A stretch of DNA of 16,776 bases from an uncultured Lachnospiraceae bacterium (GTDB lineage: Bacteria > Bacillota > Clostridia > Lachnospirales > Lachnospiraceae), in the NCBI GenBank assembly GCA_900554205.1, contig USGM01000071.1, positions 1 to 16,776 of the forward strand, in the 5' to 3' direction. Shown piece by piece: positions 6,453 through 12,497 of this stretch; the stretch's first letter is position 1; every line of letters begins with the position of its first letter. The notes under the pieces are model-generated. The model made no database searches. It worked only from the letters and a program-made list of their open reading frames with translations, and was not told the DNA's origin. Made by a program: the position numbers and the translations under genes.

Positions 6453-8417
6453 TTATTTTGTTTCTTCCTGTACTTCTTCCTTGCGGATCTCCTTTGTGCG
6501 GATCTCGGTACAGATCTGTTCTGTAAACTCAGCGAGAGACTTCTGACCCTCATCACCGAGGAAACGGCTTCTGACGGATACCACTCCCTCTTCTGCTTCC
6601 TTCTGACCTACGACGATCATATAAGGGAGCTTATCCAGTCTTGCCTCACGGATCTTGTAGCCGATCTTCTCCGAACGCTCATCCACGGTCACGCGGACAC
6701 CGTTCTTCTTCAGATAGTCAGCAACACTGTTTGCGTACTCTGTAAACTTCTCAGAGATCGGAAGGATACGAACCTGCTCCGGGCAAAGCCATGTCGGGAA
6801 CTTGCCCTCATATTTCTCAATCAGCCATGCAAGTGTTCTCTCGTAGCAGCCCATCGAGGTTCTGTGAATAATGTAAGGACGCTGCTTCTCACCGTTCTGG
6901 TCAATGTAGTACATATCGAACTGCTCTGCGAGCAACGCATCCCACTGTACGGTGATCATGGTGTCCTCTTTGCCGTAAACGTTCTTTGCATTGATGTCCA
7001 CCTTCGGGCCGTAGAAGGCTGCCTCTCCGTCTGCCTCATAGAACGGAATCTCCAGTTCATTCAGGACATTGCGGATGTGCTGCTGGGTCTCCTCCCATAC
7101 CTCGGGCTCGCCGATATACTTATCCCTGTTATTAGGATCCCACTTAGACAGTCTGTAAGTAACATCCCCATTTACGCCAAGGGTTTCCAGACAATATTTT
7201 GCAAGTGCAAGACACTTCTTGAATTCCTCAACCATCTGGTCAGGACGCACGATCAGATGTCCCTCTGTGATTGTGAACTGACGTACACGGGTCAGTCCGT
7301 GCATCTCACCGGAATCCTCATTTCTGAACAGAGTGGATGTCTCGCTGTAACGGCAGGGCAGATCACGATAGGACTTCTGGCTCGCCTTATATACATAGTA
7401 CTGGAAGGGGCAGGTCATCGGACGAAGTGCGAAAACTTCCTTGTCCTTCTCCTCATCTCCGAAGACAAACATTCCTTCCTTATAATGATCCCAATGTCCG
7501 GAAATCTTATACAGATCGCTCTTTGCCATAAGAGGAGTTCTGGTACGCATATAGCCCCACTCGTTATCCTCCAGATCCTCGATCCATCTCTGCAATGTCT
7601 GGATGATCTTAGCACCCTTCGGCATGAGCAGCGGCAGACCCTGACCGATAACGTCCACTGTGGTAAACAGCTCCATCTCACGACCTAATTTATTATGGTC
7701 ACGGTTCTTGACATTCTCCCAGTATGCCAGATACTCCTCAAGCTCCTCCTTCTTATTAAAAGCAGTACCATAAATGCGCTGCAGCCTTGCTTTGTCGGAG
7801 TCTCCACGCCAGTAGGACATGGAGGAGGAGGTCAGCTTAAACGCCTTGATTCCCTTTGTGCTCATCAGATGAGGGCCCGCACAGAGATCAACAAACTCGC
7901 CCTGACGGTAGAAGGAGATTTCCTCACCCTCCGGCAGTTCCTCGATCAGTTCAACCTTATACGGCTCGTTCTTTTCCTGCATGAACTTAATCGCCTCGGC
8001 TCTGGGAAGAGTGAACTTCTCCAGCTTCTCACCCTTCTTGATGATCTTCTTCATCTCTGCTTCCAGCGCATCCAGATCGTCTCTGGAAAAAGGCTCATGC
8101 TCAAAATCATAGTAAAATCCAGTCTCGATGCTCGGCCCGATTGTCAGCTTTGCATCCGGGAACAGCTTCTTCACTGCCTCAGCCAGCACATGAGATGCGG
8201 TATGACGGATCGTCGCAAGTCCCTCCGCGTCACTCGCGGTACAGATCTGCAACTCACAATCCTTGTCAATCACTGTCCGCAGGTCAACAACCCCGCCATC
8301 CACCTTCGCACAGCATGCCGCCCGCGCCAATCCTTCGCTGATGTCAAGGGCAATGTCATAAACGCTCTTGCTCTCTCCGTACTCTTTTACAGAGCCATCC
8401 TTCAAAGTAATCTTCAT
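6453..8417 (-). CDS. thrS: Threonyl-tRNA synthetase
   Basis: 654 residues from the ATG at 8417, chosen for GGAGGA six to ten bases upstream; in-frame starts further up lie inside the T-box leader. Order: TGS domain (about 1-60); editing domain with the HTASH motif (His72, His76) and DLCAGPH (Cys179, His183) that removes serine from mischarged tRNA; class II catalytic core with motif 2 FRNEDSGEMHGLTRVRQF (364-381); C-terminal anticodon-binding domain (from about 547). The zinc ligands are visible as Cys336, His387 and His518. The flanks of these ligands (MTCPFQYY, TITEGH, HRTSMGCYER) differ from the E. coli forms (NCPgH, DDAH, HRAxxGSxER), so this is a divergent catalytic subtype, though all ligands are kept. 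Expression is under T-box control. Confidence 0.97.
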   Translation of the reverse strand: MKITLKDGSVKEYGESKSVYDIALDISEGLARAACCAKVDGGVVDLRTVIDKDCELQICTASDAEGLATIRHTASHVLAEAVKKLFPDAKLTIGPSIETGFYYDFEHEPFSRDDLDALEAEMKKIIKKGEKLEKFTLPRAEAIKFMQEKNEPYKVELIEELPEGEEISFYRQGEFVDLCAGPHLMSTKGIKAFKLTSSSMSYWRGDSDKARLQRIYGTAFNKKEELEEYLAYWENVKNRDHNKLGREMELFTTVDVIGQGLPLLMPKGAKIIQTLQRWIEDLEDNEWGYMRTRTPLMAKSDLYKISGHWDHYKEGMFVFGDEEKDKEVFALRPMTCPFQYYVYKASQKSYRDLPCRYSETSTLFRNEDSGEMHGLTRVRQFTITEGHLIVRPDQMVEEFKKCLALAKYCLETLGVNGDVTYRLSKWDPNNRDKYIGEPEVWEETQQHIRNVLNELEIPFYEADGEAAFYGPKVDINAKNVYGKEDTMITVQWDALLAEQFDMYYIDQNGEKQRPYIIHRTSMGCYERTLAWLIEKYEGKFPTWLCPEQVRILPISEKFTEYANSVADYLKKNGVRVTVDERSEKIGYKIREARLDKLPYMIVVGQKEAEEGVVSVRSRFLGDEGQKSLAEFTEQICTEIRTKEIRKEEVQEETK

Positions 8418-8432
8418 GTTTTCCTCCATTCT

Positions 8433-8449
8433 GCCGCACTGTATGCGGC
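8433..8449 (-). other. Small hairpin just upstream of the thrS ribosome binding site
   Basis: GCCGCA (8449-8444, minus strand) and TGCGGC (8438-8433) form a 6-bp stem with a 5-base loop a few bases before GGAGGA. It lies downstream of the T-box terminator and may influence thrS translation or mRNA stability. No regulatory evidence beyond its position. Confidence 0.4.
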
Positions 8450-8477
8450 GTTCTCCTCTTTCCTTGATAATGCAACA

Positions 8478-8774
8478 CATCAAAAAGCCCCCTGCAATAT
8501 TTCTATTGCAAGGGACGTCTCTTATCATGAACGCGGTTCCACCCTTTTTGCATCCGGCTCCACTTCACGCAGCGCCCTCTGCCACCTTCATTTGCTTGTA
8601 ACGGAAGCCACCGGGCTGTATTAGAGCCACTCCGAGATGGTCTTCAGACACCCTCCGCATCAAGCCGCTCTCAGCTCTGTCTCCGATCGGGACAGGCGGC
8701 TCTCTCTGGGATCTTCCGGTATCCTACTGTTCTCTTCTTCGTTTTCCTTTTATACTATTGCCTGAAACTTATGA
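8478..8774 (-). promoter_or_regulatory. T-box riboswitch leader of thrS (threonine, specifier ACC)
   Basis: The T-box core GGGTGGAACCGCG is at 8544-8532. Upstream is a long stem I: GATACC pairs with GGTGTC near its base, with a GA-rich AGAGAG internal segment. On its 3' side the loop GAAGACCATC contains ACC (8641-8639) followed by A, the expected specifier codon and purine for threonine. AAGGG before the T-box can pair with CCCTT of the terminator's 5' arm to form the antiterminator. Uncharged tRNA-Thr bound at ACC and at the T-box should therefore allow read-through into thrS. The 5' end is inferred from the promoter. Confidence 0.95.
8479..8514 (-). terminator. T-box terminator
   Basis: CCCTTGCAATA (8514-8504) pairs with TATTGCAGGGG (8500-8490) around a GAAA loop, one U-G pair, followed after GC by TTTTT (8486-8482). 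Its 5' arm is shared with the antiterminator of the T-box. Confidence 0.93.
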
Positions 8775-8780
8775 TTAACC

Positions 8781-8809
8781 ATCATAGTCCCTTTTATGTA
8801 AAAAGTAAA
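8781..8809 (-). promoter_or_regulatory. Promoter of the T-box leader and thrS
   Basis: TTTACT (8804-8809), a 17-base spacer and TATGAT (8781-8786), placed directly before the T-box leader and directly after the stop codon of the upstream gene. Confidence 0.7.
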
Positions 8810-8818
8810 GTGCTTTTT

Positions 8819-9205
8819 TTAAATTCCTGCGTTCTCGATTTCCTTTGCCGTAATGTCAACAAGCTCCATGCAGCGTTTCTTTTTATTGCCAAAAGCACCT
8901 GACAGGCTGGTAAGACCATCCGTCAGTTCGTCCAGCACTGCGTTCTTCACAAGATTTCCGACACCTGCCACCTCTGCGGAACGCTGTACCTGGAACTTAC
9001 CCTTCGCGCCGGTGATCCAAACCTGATTATTTCTGTCAAGCTCAGGGAACACGATGACATTTGCAAAGCCGTGCTTTACAATAGATGCCTGTCCTGCTTC
9101 AAACTTAATGTCCTTGATTGCCTCATACAGTTCTTCCAGTGTGGCAAAATTCCCCTTCAGGTTCAACTTTACAATTTTTACTCCCATCATTTCTCCAAAT
9201 CCCAT
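8819..9205 (-). CDS. Unrecognised conserved-looking cytoplasmic protein, 128 residues
   Basis: The start is the ATG at 9205, with AAAGGGG eight bases upstream; an in-frame ATG at 9235 would add ten residues without a ribosome binding site. The protein begins MGFGEMMGVKIVKLNLKG, with no signal peptide or membrane segment. It alternates short beta-like stretches (KIVKLNLKG, ANVIVFPELD, NQVWITGAKGKFQVQRS) with helical ones (ATLEELYEAIKDIK; NLVKNAVLDELTDGLTSLSG; a C-terminal CMELVDITAKEIENAG). There are no Cys pairs, nucleotide loop or obvious catalytic set, and I do not recognise a family. It has its own candidate promoter and lies between the CarD-type gene and the thrS T-box, with no convincing terminator after it. 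The well-placed ribosome binding site and ordered composition make a real gene very likely; the function is open. Confidence 0.82.
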   Translation of the reverse strand: MGFGEMMGVKIVKLNLKGNFATLEELYEAIKDIKFEAGQASIVKHGFANVIVFPELDRNNQVWITGAKGKFQVQRSAEVAGVGNLVKNAVLDELTDGLTSLSGAFGNKKKRCMELVDITAKEIENAGI

Positions 9206-9325
9206 TATAATACCCCTTTCCGTCCGCCTGTGCAAACTATCCGATTGTATTTTTCATCCATGTCTTCATAATAATGCGATTCATGTTTCCGCATATTTTT
9301 CAACAGAAAACTGGATATTTTAAGT

Positions 9326-9354
9326 AGTATAACATAGAAAAGCTTTATATGCAA
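9326..9354 (-). promoter_or_regulatory. Candidate promoter of the 128-residue protein gene
   Basis: TATACT (9326-9331) with TTGCAT (9349-9354) 17 bases upstream; the -35 matches only at TTG. It gives a 5' UTR of about 115 bases, in which I see no clear riboswitch or hairpin. Confidence 0.55.
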
Positions 9355-9380
9355 TAAAAGTGGCAAATTTTACCGGTTTT

Positions 9381-9893
9381 TTACACGTCAATTCTCTGTT
9401 TCATTTCGTTTTCAATATACTCACCAACTGTTCCCCTGTTGATGTCAAGCGCCACTGCCAGCTCTCCATACAGACTGTCCTCGGCAATATGAAAATACTT
9501 ATCATCCACCGCCGTTACCTTACGTCCCGACTGTATACGCTTTTCCCGCCTTTCCCGTATCGTCTTAAGCAGCCGTGCCCACTCTTCACATTTCCCTGTC
9601 TTCATGCATTCCCGATAGGTCTGCTCAGCGAATTTCTCATTTTCGATCTCCAGCATCGGGAGCTTAGGGATCGCCTTCAGCAGCTCCTGTGCCTCCTCGC
9701 GCTCCATCACCCGCCGCATGGACTCCTTCGGGGAATCCACCGGTACATACACAGTGCTTCCCGACATATACTTTGGCTTAAGGATATAATATTCCCTCTC
9801 CCTGTCCACACCCGGCATTGTCAGTGTTGTAATATTTTCCACAGTGCAGACACCCTTGCTACCACAGACTACATTCTCGCCTATTTTGAACAC
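9381..9893 (-). CDS. CarD family RNA polymerase-binding transcriptional regulator
   Basis: 170 residues from a GTG at 9893. The N-terminal domain (about 1-55: MFKIGENVVCGSKGVCTVEN, then REREYYILKP and STVYVPVD) is the CarD/CdnL/TRCF RNA polymerase-interacting Tudor-like fold. The rest is helical, as in CarD proteins, which bind the polymerase beta subunit and stabilise promoter open complexes. Start choice: CarD proteins begin almost exactly with this F-K-I-G sequence; AAAGGTAGG lies six bases before the GTG, and a promoter occupies 9950-9979, so the longer ATG form from 9959 would lack both a ribosome binding site and room for a leader. Its targets cannot be inferred from the neighbours (cyclophilin lipoprotein upstream, unknown protein downstream). 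Only a weak hairpin follows the stop codon. Confidence 0.88.
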   Translation of the reverse strand: MFKIGENVVCGSKGVCTVENITTLTMPGVDREREYYILKPKYMSGSTVYVPVDSPKESMRRVMEREEAQELLKAIPKLPMLEIENEKFAEQTYRECMKTGKCEEWARLLKTIRERREKRIQSGRKVTAVDDKYFHIAEDSLYGELAVALDINRGTVGEYIENEMKQRIDV

Positions 9894-9949
9894 ACGAAAC
9901 CTACCTTTCTGATCTTTTTTATCATCGGCTACACTTATGTTATATCCAT

Positions 9950-9979
9950 ATTTTAGCATTTCAAACCGGGAAATGTCAG
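9950..9979 (-). promoter_or_regulatory. Candidate promoter of the CarD-type gene
   Basis: CTGACA (9974-9979, 5 of 6 matches), an 18-base spacer and TAAAAT (9950-9955, 5 of 6). It supports translation from the GTG at 9893 instead of the ATG at 9959. Confidence 0.65.
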
Positions 9980-10022
9980 TAAATTGTTTTCCAAATATTA
10001 ATTTTTGTGAAAATTGCGCAGT

Positions 10023-10062
10023 AAAACAGGCCAGCAGGTTGTGCACCCTGCTGACCTGTTTT
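10023..10062 (-). terminator. Strong terminator after the cyclophilin gene
   Basis: AAAACAGGTCAGCAGG (10062-10047) pairs with CCTGCTGGCCTGTTTT (10038-10023) across an 8-base loop: a 16-bp stem with one U-G pair and a terminal T run. The stem overlaps the last base of the stop codon. Confidence 0.9.
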
Positions 10063-10709
10063 TAGTCAATTACCTCTACACTCTCAATCACCGGCTGGTT
10101 TTCCGCTGCAACCGTGCCGTTTCCGTCCGTCACCGGAACTGCATCGCAGATCGCATCCACAACATCCATGCCATCCGTCACATAGCCGAAGCATGCATAC
10201 TGTCCATCCAGAAACACGCTGTCCTCATGAACAATAAAGAACTGGGAGCTTGCGCTGTCATACGCCCTTGCACGCGCCATGGAAATCGCGCCTCGAATAT
10301 GGGACAACTCGTTTTCCACACCGTTCTCGGAGAATTCTCCCTTGATCGTCTCCTCCGAACCGCCGGTTCCGTTGCCGAGCGGATCGCCGCCCTGAATCAT
10401 AAAGCCTGAAATAATACGGTGGAAGGTCAGTCCGTCATAGAAGCCGTCCTTCGCCAGTTTTAAGAAGTTTGTGACCGTGATCGGCGCTGCATCCGCGTCC
10501 AGCTCCACCTTTACTGTTCCGTAATCCTTCACCGTGATCTCCACATGATGCTTGCCCGTTGCCAGCTCCTCCTGCACCTCTTCCTCCGTCGATGCGTCCG
10601 TGCCGCTGCTTTCCCCTGCCGCGTCGCCACCTTTATTTCCGCAGGCTCCGAGTGCCAGCACCGTGACCATTGCCATAAAGAAGCCCAGCCATTTTTTTCT
10701 GTTTTTCAT
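10062..10709 (-). CDS. Lipoprotein peptidyl-prolyl cis-trans isomerase, cyclophilin type
   Basis: 215 residues from the ATG at 10709, with AGGAGG ten bases upstream. A lipoprotein signal peptide ends in the lipobox LGAC (Cys23). A Gly/Ser/Glu-rich linker (about 24-50) leads to the cyclophilin domain (about 55-215). Family marks: FHR (97-99, catalytic Arg99), FMIQGGD (103-109), SQFFI (155-159) and LDGQYACFG (167-175). The enzyme should catalyse proline isomerisation of exported proteins on the outer face of the membrane. It has its own promoter, a hairpin at the likely transcription start, and a strong terminator, so it is a single-gene unit. Longer in-frame starts (to 10814) run through the promoter and are rejected. 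Confidence 0.95.
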   Translation of the reverse strand: MKNRKKWLGFFMAMVTVLALGACGNKGGDAAGESSGTDASTEEEVQEELATGKHHVEITVKDYGTVKVELDADAAPITVTNFLKLAKDGFYDGLTFHRIISGFMIQGGDPLGNGTGGSEETIKGEFSENGVENELSHIRGAISMARARAYDSASSQFFIVHEDSVFLDGQYACFGYVTDGMDVVDAICDAVPVTDGNGTVAAENQPVIESVEVID

Positions 10710-10753
10710 CTTTTCATAACCTCCTGTTCCGATGTCTTCCCGAATCAAAATAC

Positions 10754-10785
10754 GACCCGGTGACATTTTCTTTTGCCACCGGGTC
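10754..10785 (-). repeat. Perfect inverted repeat across the cyclophilin transcription start
   Basis: GACCCGGTGGC (10785-10775) pairs with GTCACCGGGTC (10764-10754): 11 bp with one U-G pair and a 10-base A-rich loop. It begins immediately after the -10 hexamer of the cyclophilin promoter, so the expected start (near 10779) falls within its first arm. Options: an operator, a 5'-end mRNA stem, or a terminator for transcripts arriving from the gene at 10885-12120 (GTATTTTGATT follows, a poor U run). Confidence 0.7.
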
Positions 10786-10814
10786 ATTGTATCAGATCGA
10801 CGTCTTCTTTTCAA
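10786..10814 (-). promoter_or_regulatory. Promoter of the cyclophilin gene
   Basis: TTGAAA (10809-10814), a 17-base spacer and TACAAT (10786-10791), each 5 of 6 matches to consensus. Confidence 0.82.
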
Positions 10815-10884
10815 TGCATACGCTATAGTTCACAAACTTTTCAAAAACTGCACCGATTTTCCTGTTTGACATTTTGAGTAAACC

Positions 10885-12120
10885 TCAGGAGCCGCTCCGG
10901 CTCAAGGCAAGCAATATCCTGCTCTCGCGGAGTGCCCTGCTCTGGTCGTAGTCATATTCTATCGTCTGGATATTGATCTCCGGATATTTCTCATGAAGCT
11001 TCTTCATGATGCCTCTCTCGCATACATGGCTGACAAGACAGCCGAACGGATGAAGGATCAGCACATTCTCACTGCCCCGCTCAATGTACTGCACGACCTC
11101 TCCCGCAATCAGCCAGCCGTCACCCGTATTGCATCCGTAATCGATGATTCCTTCCGCTTTCTCCTTCAGCTCCGCAAACGGCAGATCGTAAAAGAACCTG
11201 CCGTCTGCCCCGATTGCGGTGAGAAGCTGTTTCTGCAAGCCGCACAGATAATTCAGCGCAAAGTCATAGCCTTTCGATAATGCCCGGTTCTCAAGATATT
11301 TTTCCGCCTTATACTTCTCCGAATCCACCAGATAAATGCAATAGTTCAGGAAGCCGCCGCTGTAGGCTGCACCGCCGTGCTCCAGGATAAAGCTTTCAAT
11401 ATTGTCGTTTCCGAGCTTAGAGTACTTCATATAAATCTCACCGGTAATTCCCACAAGCGGCTTTGCCTTCCCGGTCAGCGGGATCGCTCCAAATTGCTCC
11501 ACCGCATAACGGTAATTCTGCATCCGGGTTCTTCTGCCGTTCCGGTGCCTGCAGATGCTGTCGCACAGGCTCCGTTCGACCTCCTCCCGCACCCGGTCCG
11601 TCTCACCGCTCACCGCCTCGAAGGGCTTGACCTGCTGGTAGAGACACATAATCAGATCGCCGTAACAGACAGCCGCCGCAGCCCCAAAAAGGAGCCCCGG
11701 CGTAATGTGAAAACCTGTATGTTTTTCCTCTGTCTGAAGGCTTAGCGAAATGACAGGAATCTGCAAGTCCTTCTTATATAATACCCTCTGCAGCAGGTTA
11801 TAAATATTTCCCGCCCTGCACGCTCCGCCCGCCTGTGGCTCCATGAATGCCACCTCCTCCGGCGAACGCTCTCCGCTCTCCAGATACTCCAGAAACTGTG
11901 CCACGATCAGAACGGACGGATAGCAATAGTCATTGCTGATGTAACGCAGCGCCTGCGTTCTGTCCTTCACGGGATTTTTCAGTGTCTCAAAGGAATACCC
12001 TTCCGCCCGGAAGGCAGCTTCCAGAAAAACGTTGTGATATTCCAGCATTTCACACAGCAGTATTGTCCTCTTCTTCCTGTCCTGCCGCGAAAATTTTTTC
12101 CGTACTCTGTGAGGCTCCAT
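10885..12120 (-). CDS. Stand-alone protein related to 2-hydroxyacyl-CoA dehydratase / activase-associated (DUF2229-like) region
   Basis: 411 residues, ATG at 12120 with GGGAGG about six bases upstream. It matches, in order, landmarks I know from the region after the activase domain in the very large (about 1400-residue) clostridial acyl-CoA dehydratase activase-related proteins: NDYCYP (63-68), PQAGGACRAGNI (95-106), LVGITGEIYMKYSKLGN (222-238), GCNTGDGW (329-336) and HPFGCLVSHV (357-366). Cys66, Cys101, Cys330 and Cys361 fall in these motifs and are candidate iron-sulfur ligands. No activase (ASKHA ATPase) domain is present and no dehydratase subunits are adjacent, so the substrate and even the catalytic role are unknown. 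It has its own promoter; upstream is a decayed reading frame, downstream the cyclophilin gene. Confidence 0.8.
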   Translation of the reverse strand: MEPHRVRKKFSRQDRKKRTILLCEMLEYHNVFLEAAFRAEGYSFETLKNPVKDRTQALRYISNDYCYPSVLIVAQFLEYLESGERSPEEVAFMEPQAGGACRAGNIYNLLQRVLYKKDLQIPVISLSLQTEEKHTGFHITPGLLFGAAAAVCYGDLIMCLYQQVKPFEAVSGETDRVREEVERSLCDSICRHRNGRRTRMQNYRYAVEQFGAIPLTGKAKPLVGITGEIYMKYSKLGNDNIESFILEHGGAAYSGGFLNYCIYLVDSEKYKAEKYLENRALSKGYDFALNYLCGLQKQLLTAIGADGRFFYDLPFAELKEKAEGIIDYGCNTGDGWLIAGEVVQYIERGSENVLILHPFGCLVSHVCERGIMKKLHEKYPEINIQTIEYDYDQSRALRESRILLALSRSGS

Positions 12121-12155
12121 AGCCAGCCTCCCTTCGCCTGTTTTCTTCTGTTTCT

Positions 12156-12183
12156 ATTATATAGTATATCAGCGAGAAATCAA
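12156..12183 (-). promoter_or_regulatory. Promoter of the dehydratase-like gene
   Basis: TTGATT (12178-12183), a 16-base spacer and a perfect TATAAT (12156-12161), about 35 bases before the start codon. It begins right after the end of the decayed reading frame. Confidence 0.72.
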
Positions 12184-12194
12184 GCGACAGCACT

Positions 12195-12338
12195 TTAGCG
12201 GTATTCCTCCGTCAGCGAAATATCCACCAGCTCACAGGCTCTTCCGTCCTTCAGCTCCGGCCATTTCTCCAGAAATACCTAGTCATCCTTATGTAATGCC
12301 TTTACGCAAATCGTCAGTCTTTCGGGGAAGTCGAAACT
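12195..12338 (-). pseudogene. Decayed reading frame, C-terminal remnant with an in-frame TAG
   Basis: One minus-strand frame reads like protein for about 47 codons: SFDFPERLTICVKALHKDD, then TAG (12281-12279), then VFLEKWPELKDG and ELVDISLTEEYR before TAA (12197-12195). Composition on both sides of the TAG is similarly coding-like (charged and hydrophobic residues alternating), and a single base change in a Tyr codon would give TAG. No start codon with a ribosome binding site is found, and a TAA (12341-12339) closes the frame upstream. I do not recognise the family. The remaining bases of this 377-base gap hold two promoters and the prfA terminator. It could also be chance open frame. Confidence 0.4.
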
Positions 12339-12341
12339 TTA

Positions 12342-12370
12342 ATTATATTCGTTGTCACATTTGCAGCCAA
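12342..12370 (-). promoter_or_regulatory. Promoter-like site upstream of the decayed frame
   Basis: TTGGCT (12365-12370, 4 of 6), a 17-base spacer and a perfect TATAAT (12342-12347). Transcription from it would cross the decayed frame and enter the dehydratase-like gene, making it a possible second promoter or an untranslated RNA start. Confidence 0.5.
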
Positions 12371-12427
12371 TGCACCGTATATCCAAAATCATTTCAGCTA
12401 AATTGTACACGGGTTAGAGAAAACCGC

Positions 12428-12466
12428 AAAAAATTGCGCAACACGTTGCTTTTCGTGTTGCGCAAT
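12428..12466 (-). terminator. Terminator of the DUF1385-prmC-prfA unit
   Basis: ATTGCGCAACACG (12466-12454) pairs exactly with CGTGTTGCGCAAT (12445-12433) around an 8-base loop, followed by TTTTT (12432-12428). It lies about 30 bases after prfA. Confidence 0.93.
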
Positions 12467-12497
12467 GAATCAGACATCTCTATTCAGCCATAATCTT

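Noticed and set aside
6438..8624. Two long plus-strand open frames (about 416 and 309 codons) opposite thrS
   Set aside because: They are antisense to the whole of an intact, motif-complete thrS and its T-box, have no ribosome binding sites at their starts, and their translations are Leu/Cys/His-rich without recognisable domains. They arise from codon bias of the real gene.
9342..9380. Terminator-like GGTAA / TTGCC hairpin after the CarD-type gene
   Set aside because: Only a 5-bp stem including a U-G pair, with a broken T run; too weak to list as a terminator.
12296..12493. Plus-strand 65-codon frame in the gap before prfA
   Set aside because: It crosses the prfA terminator hairpin, has no ribosome binding site and a haphazard composition.
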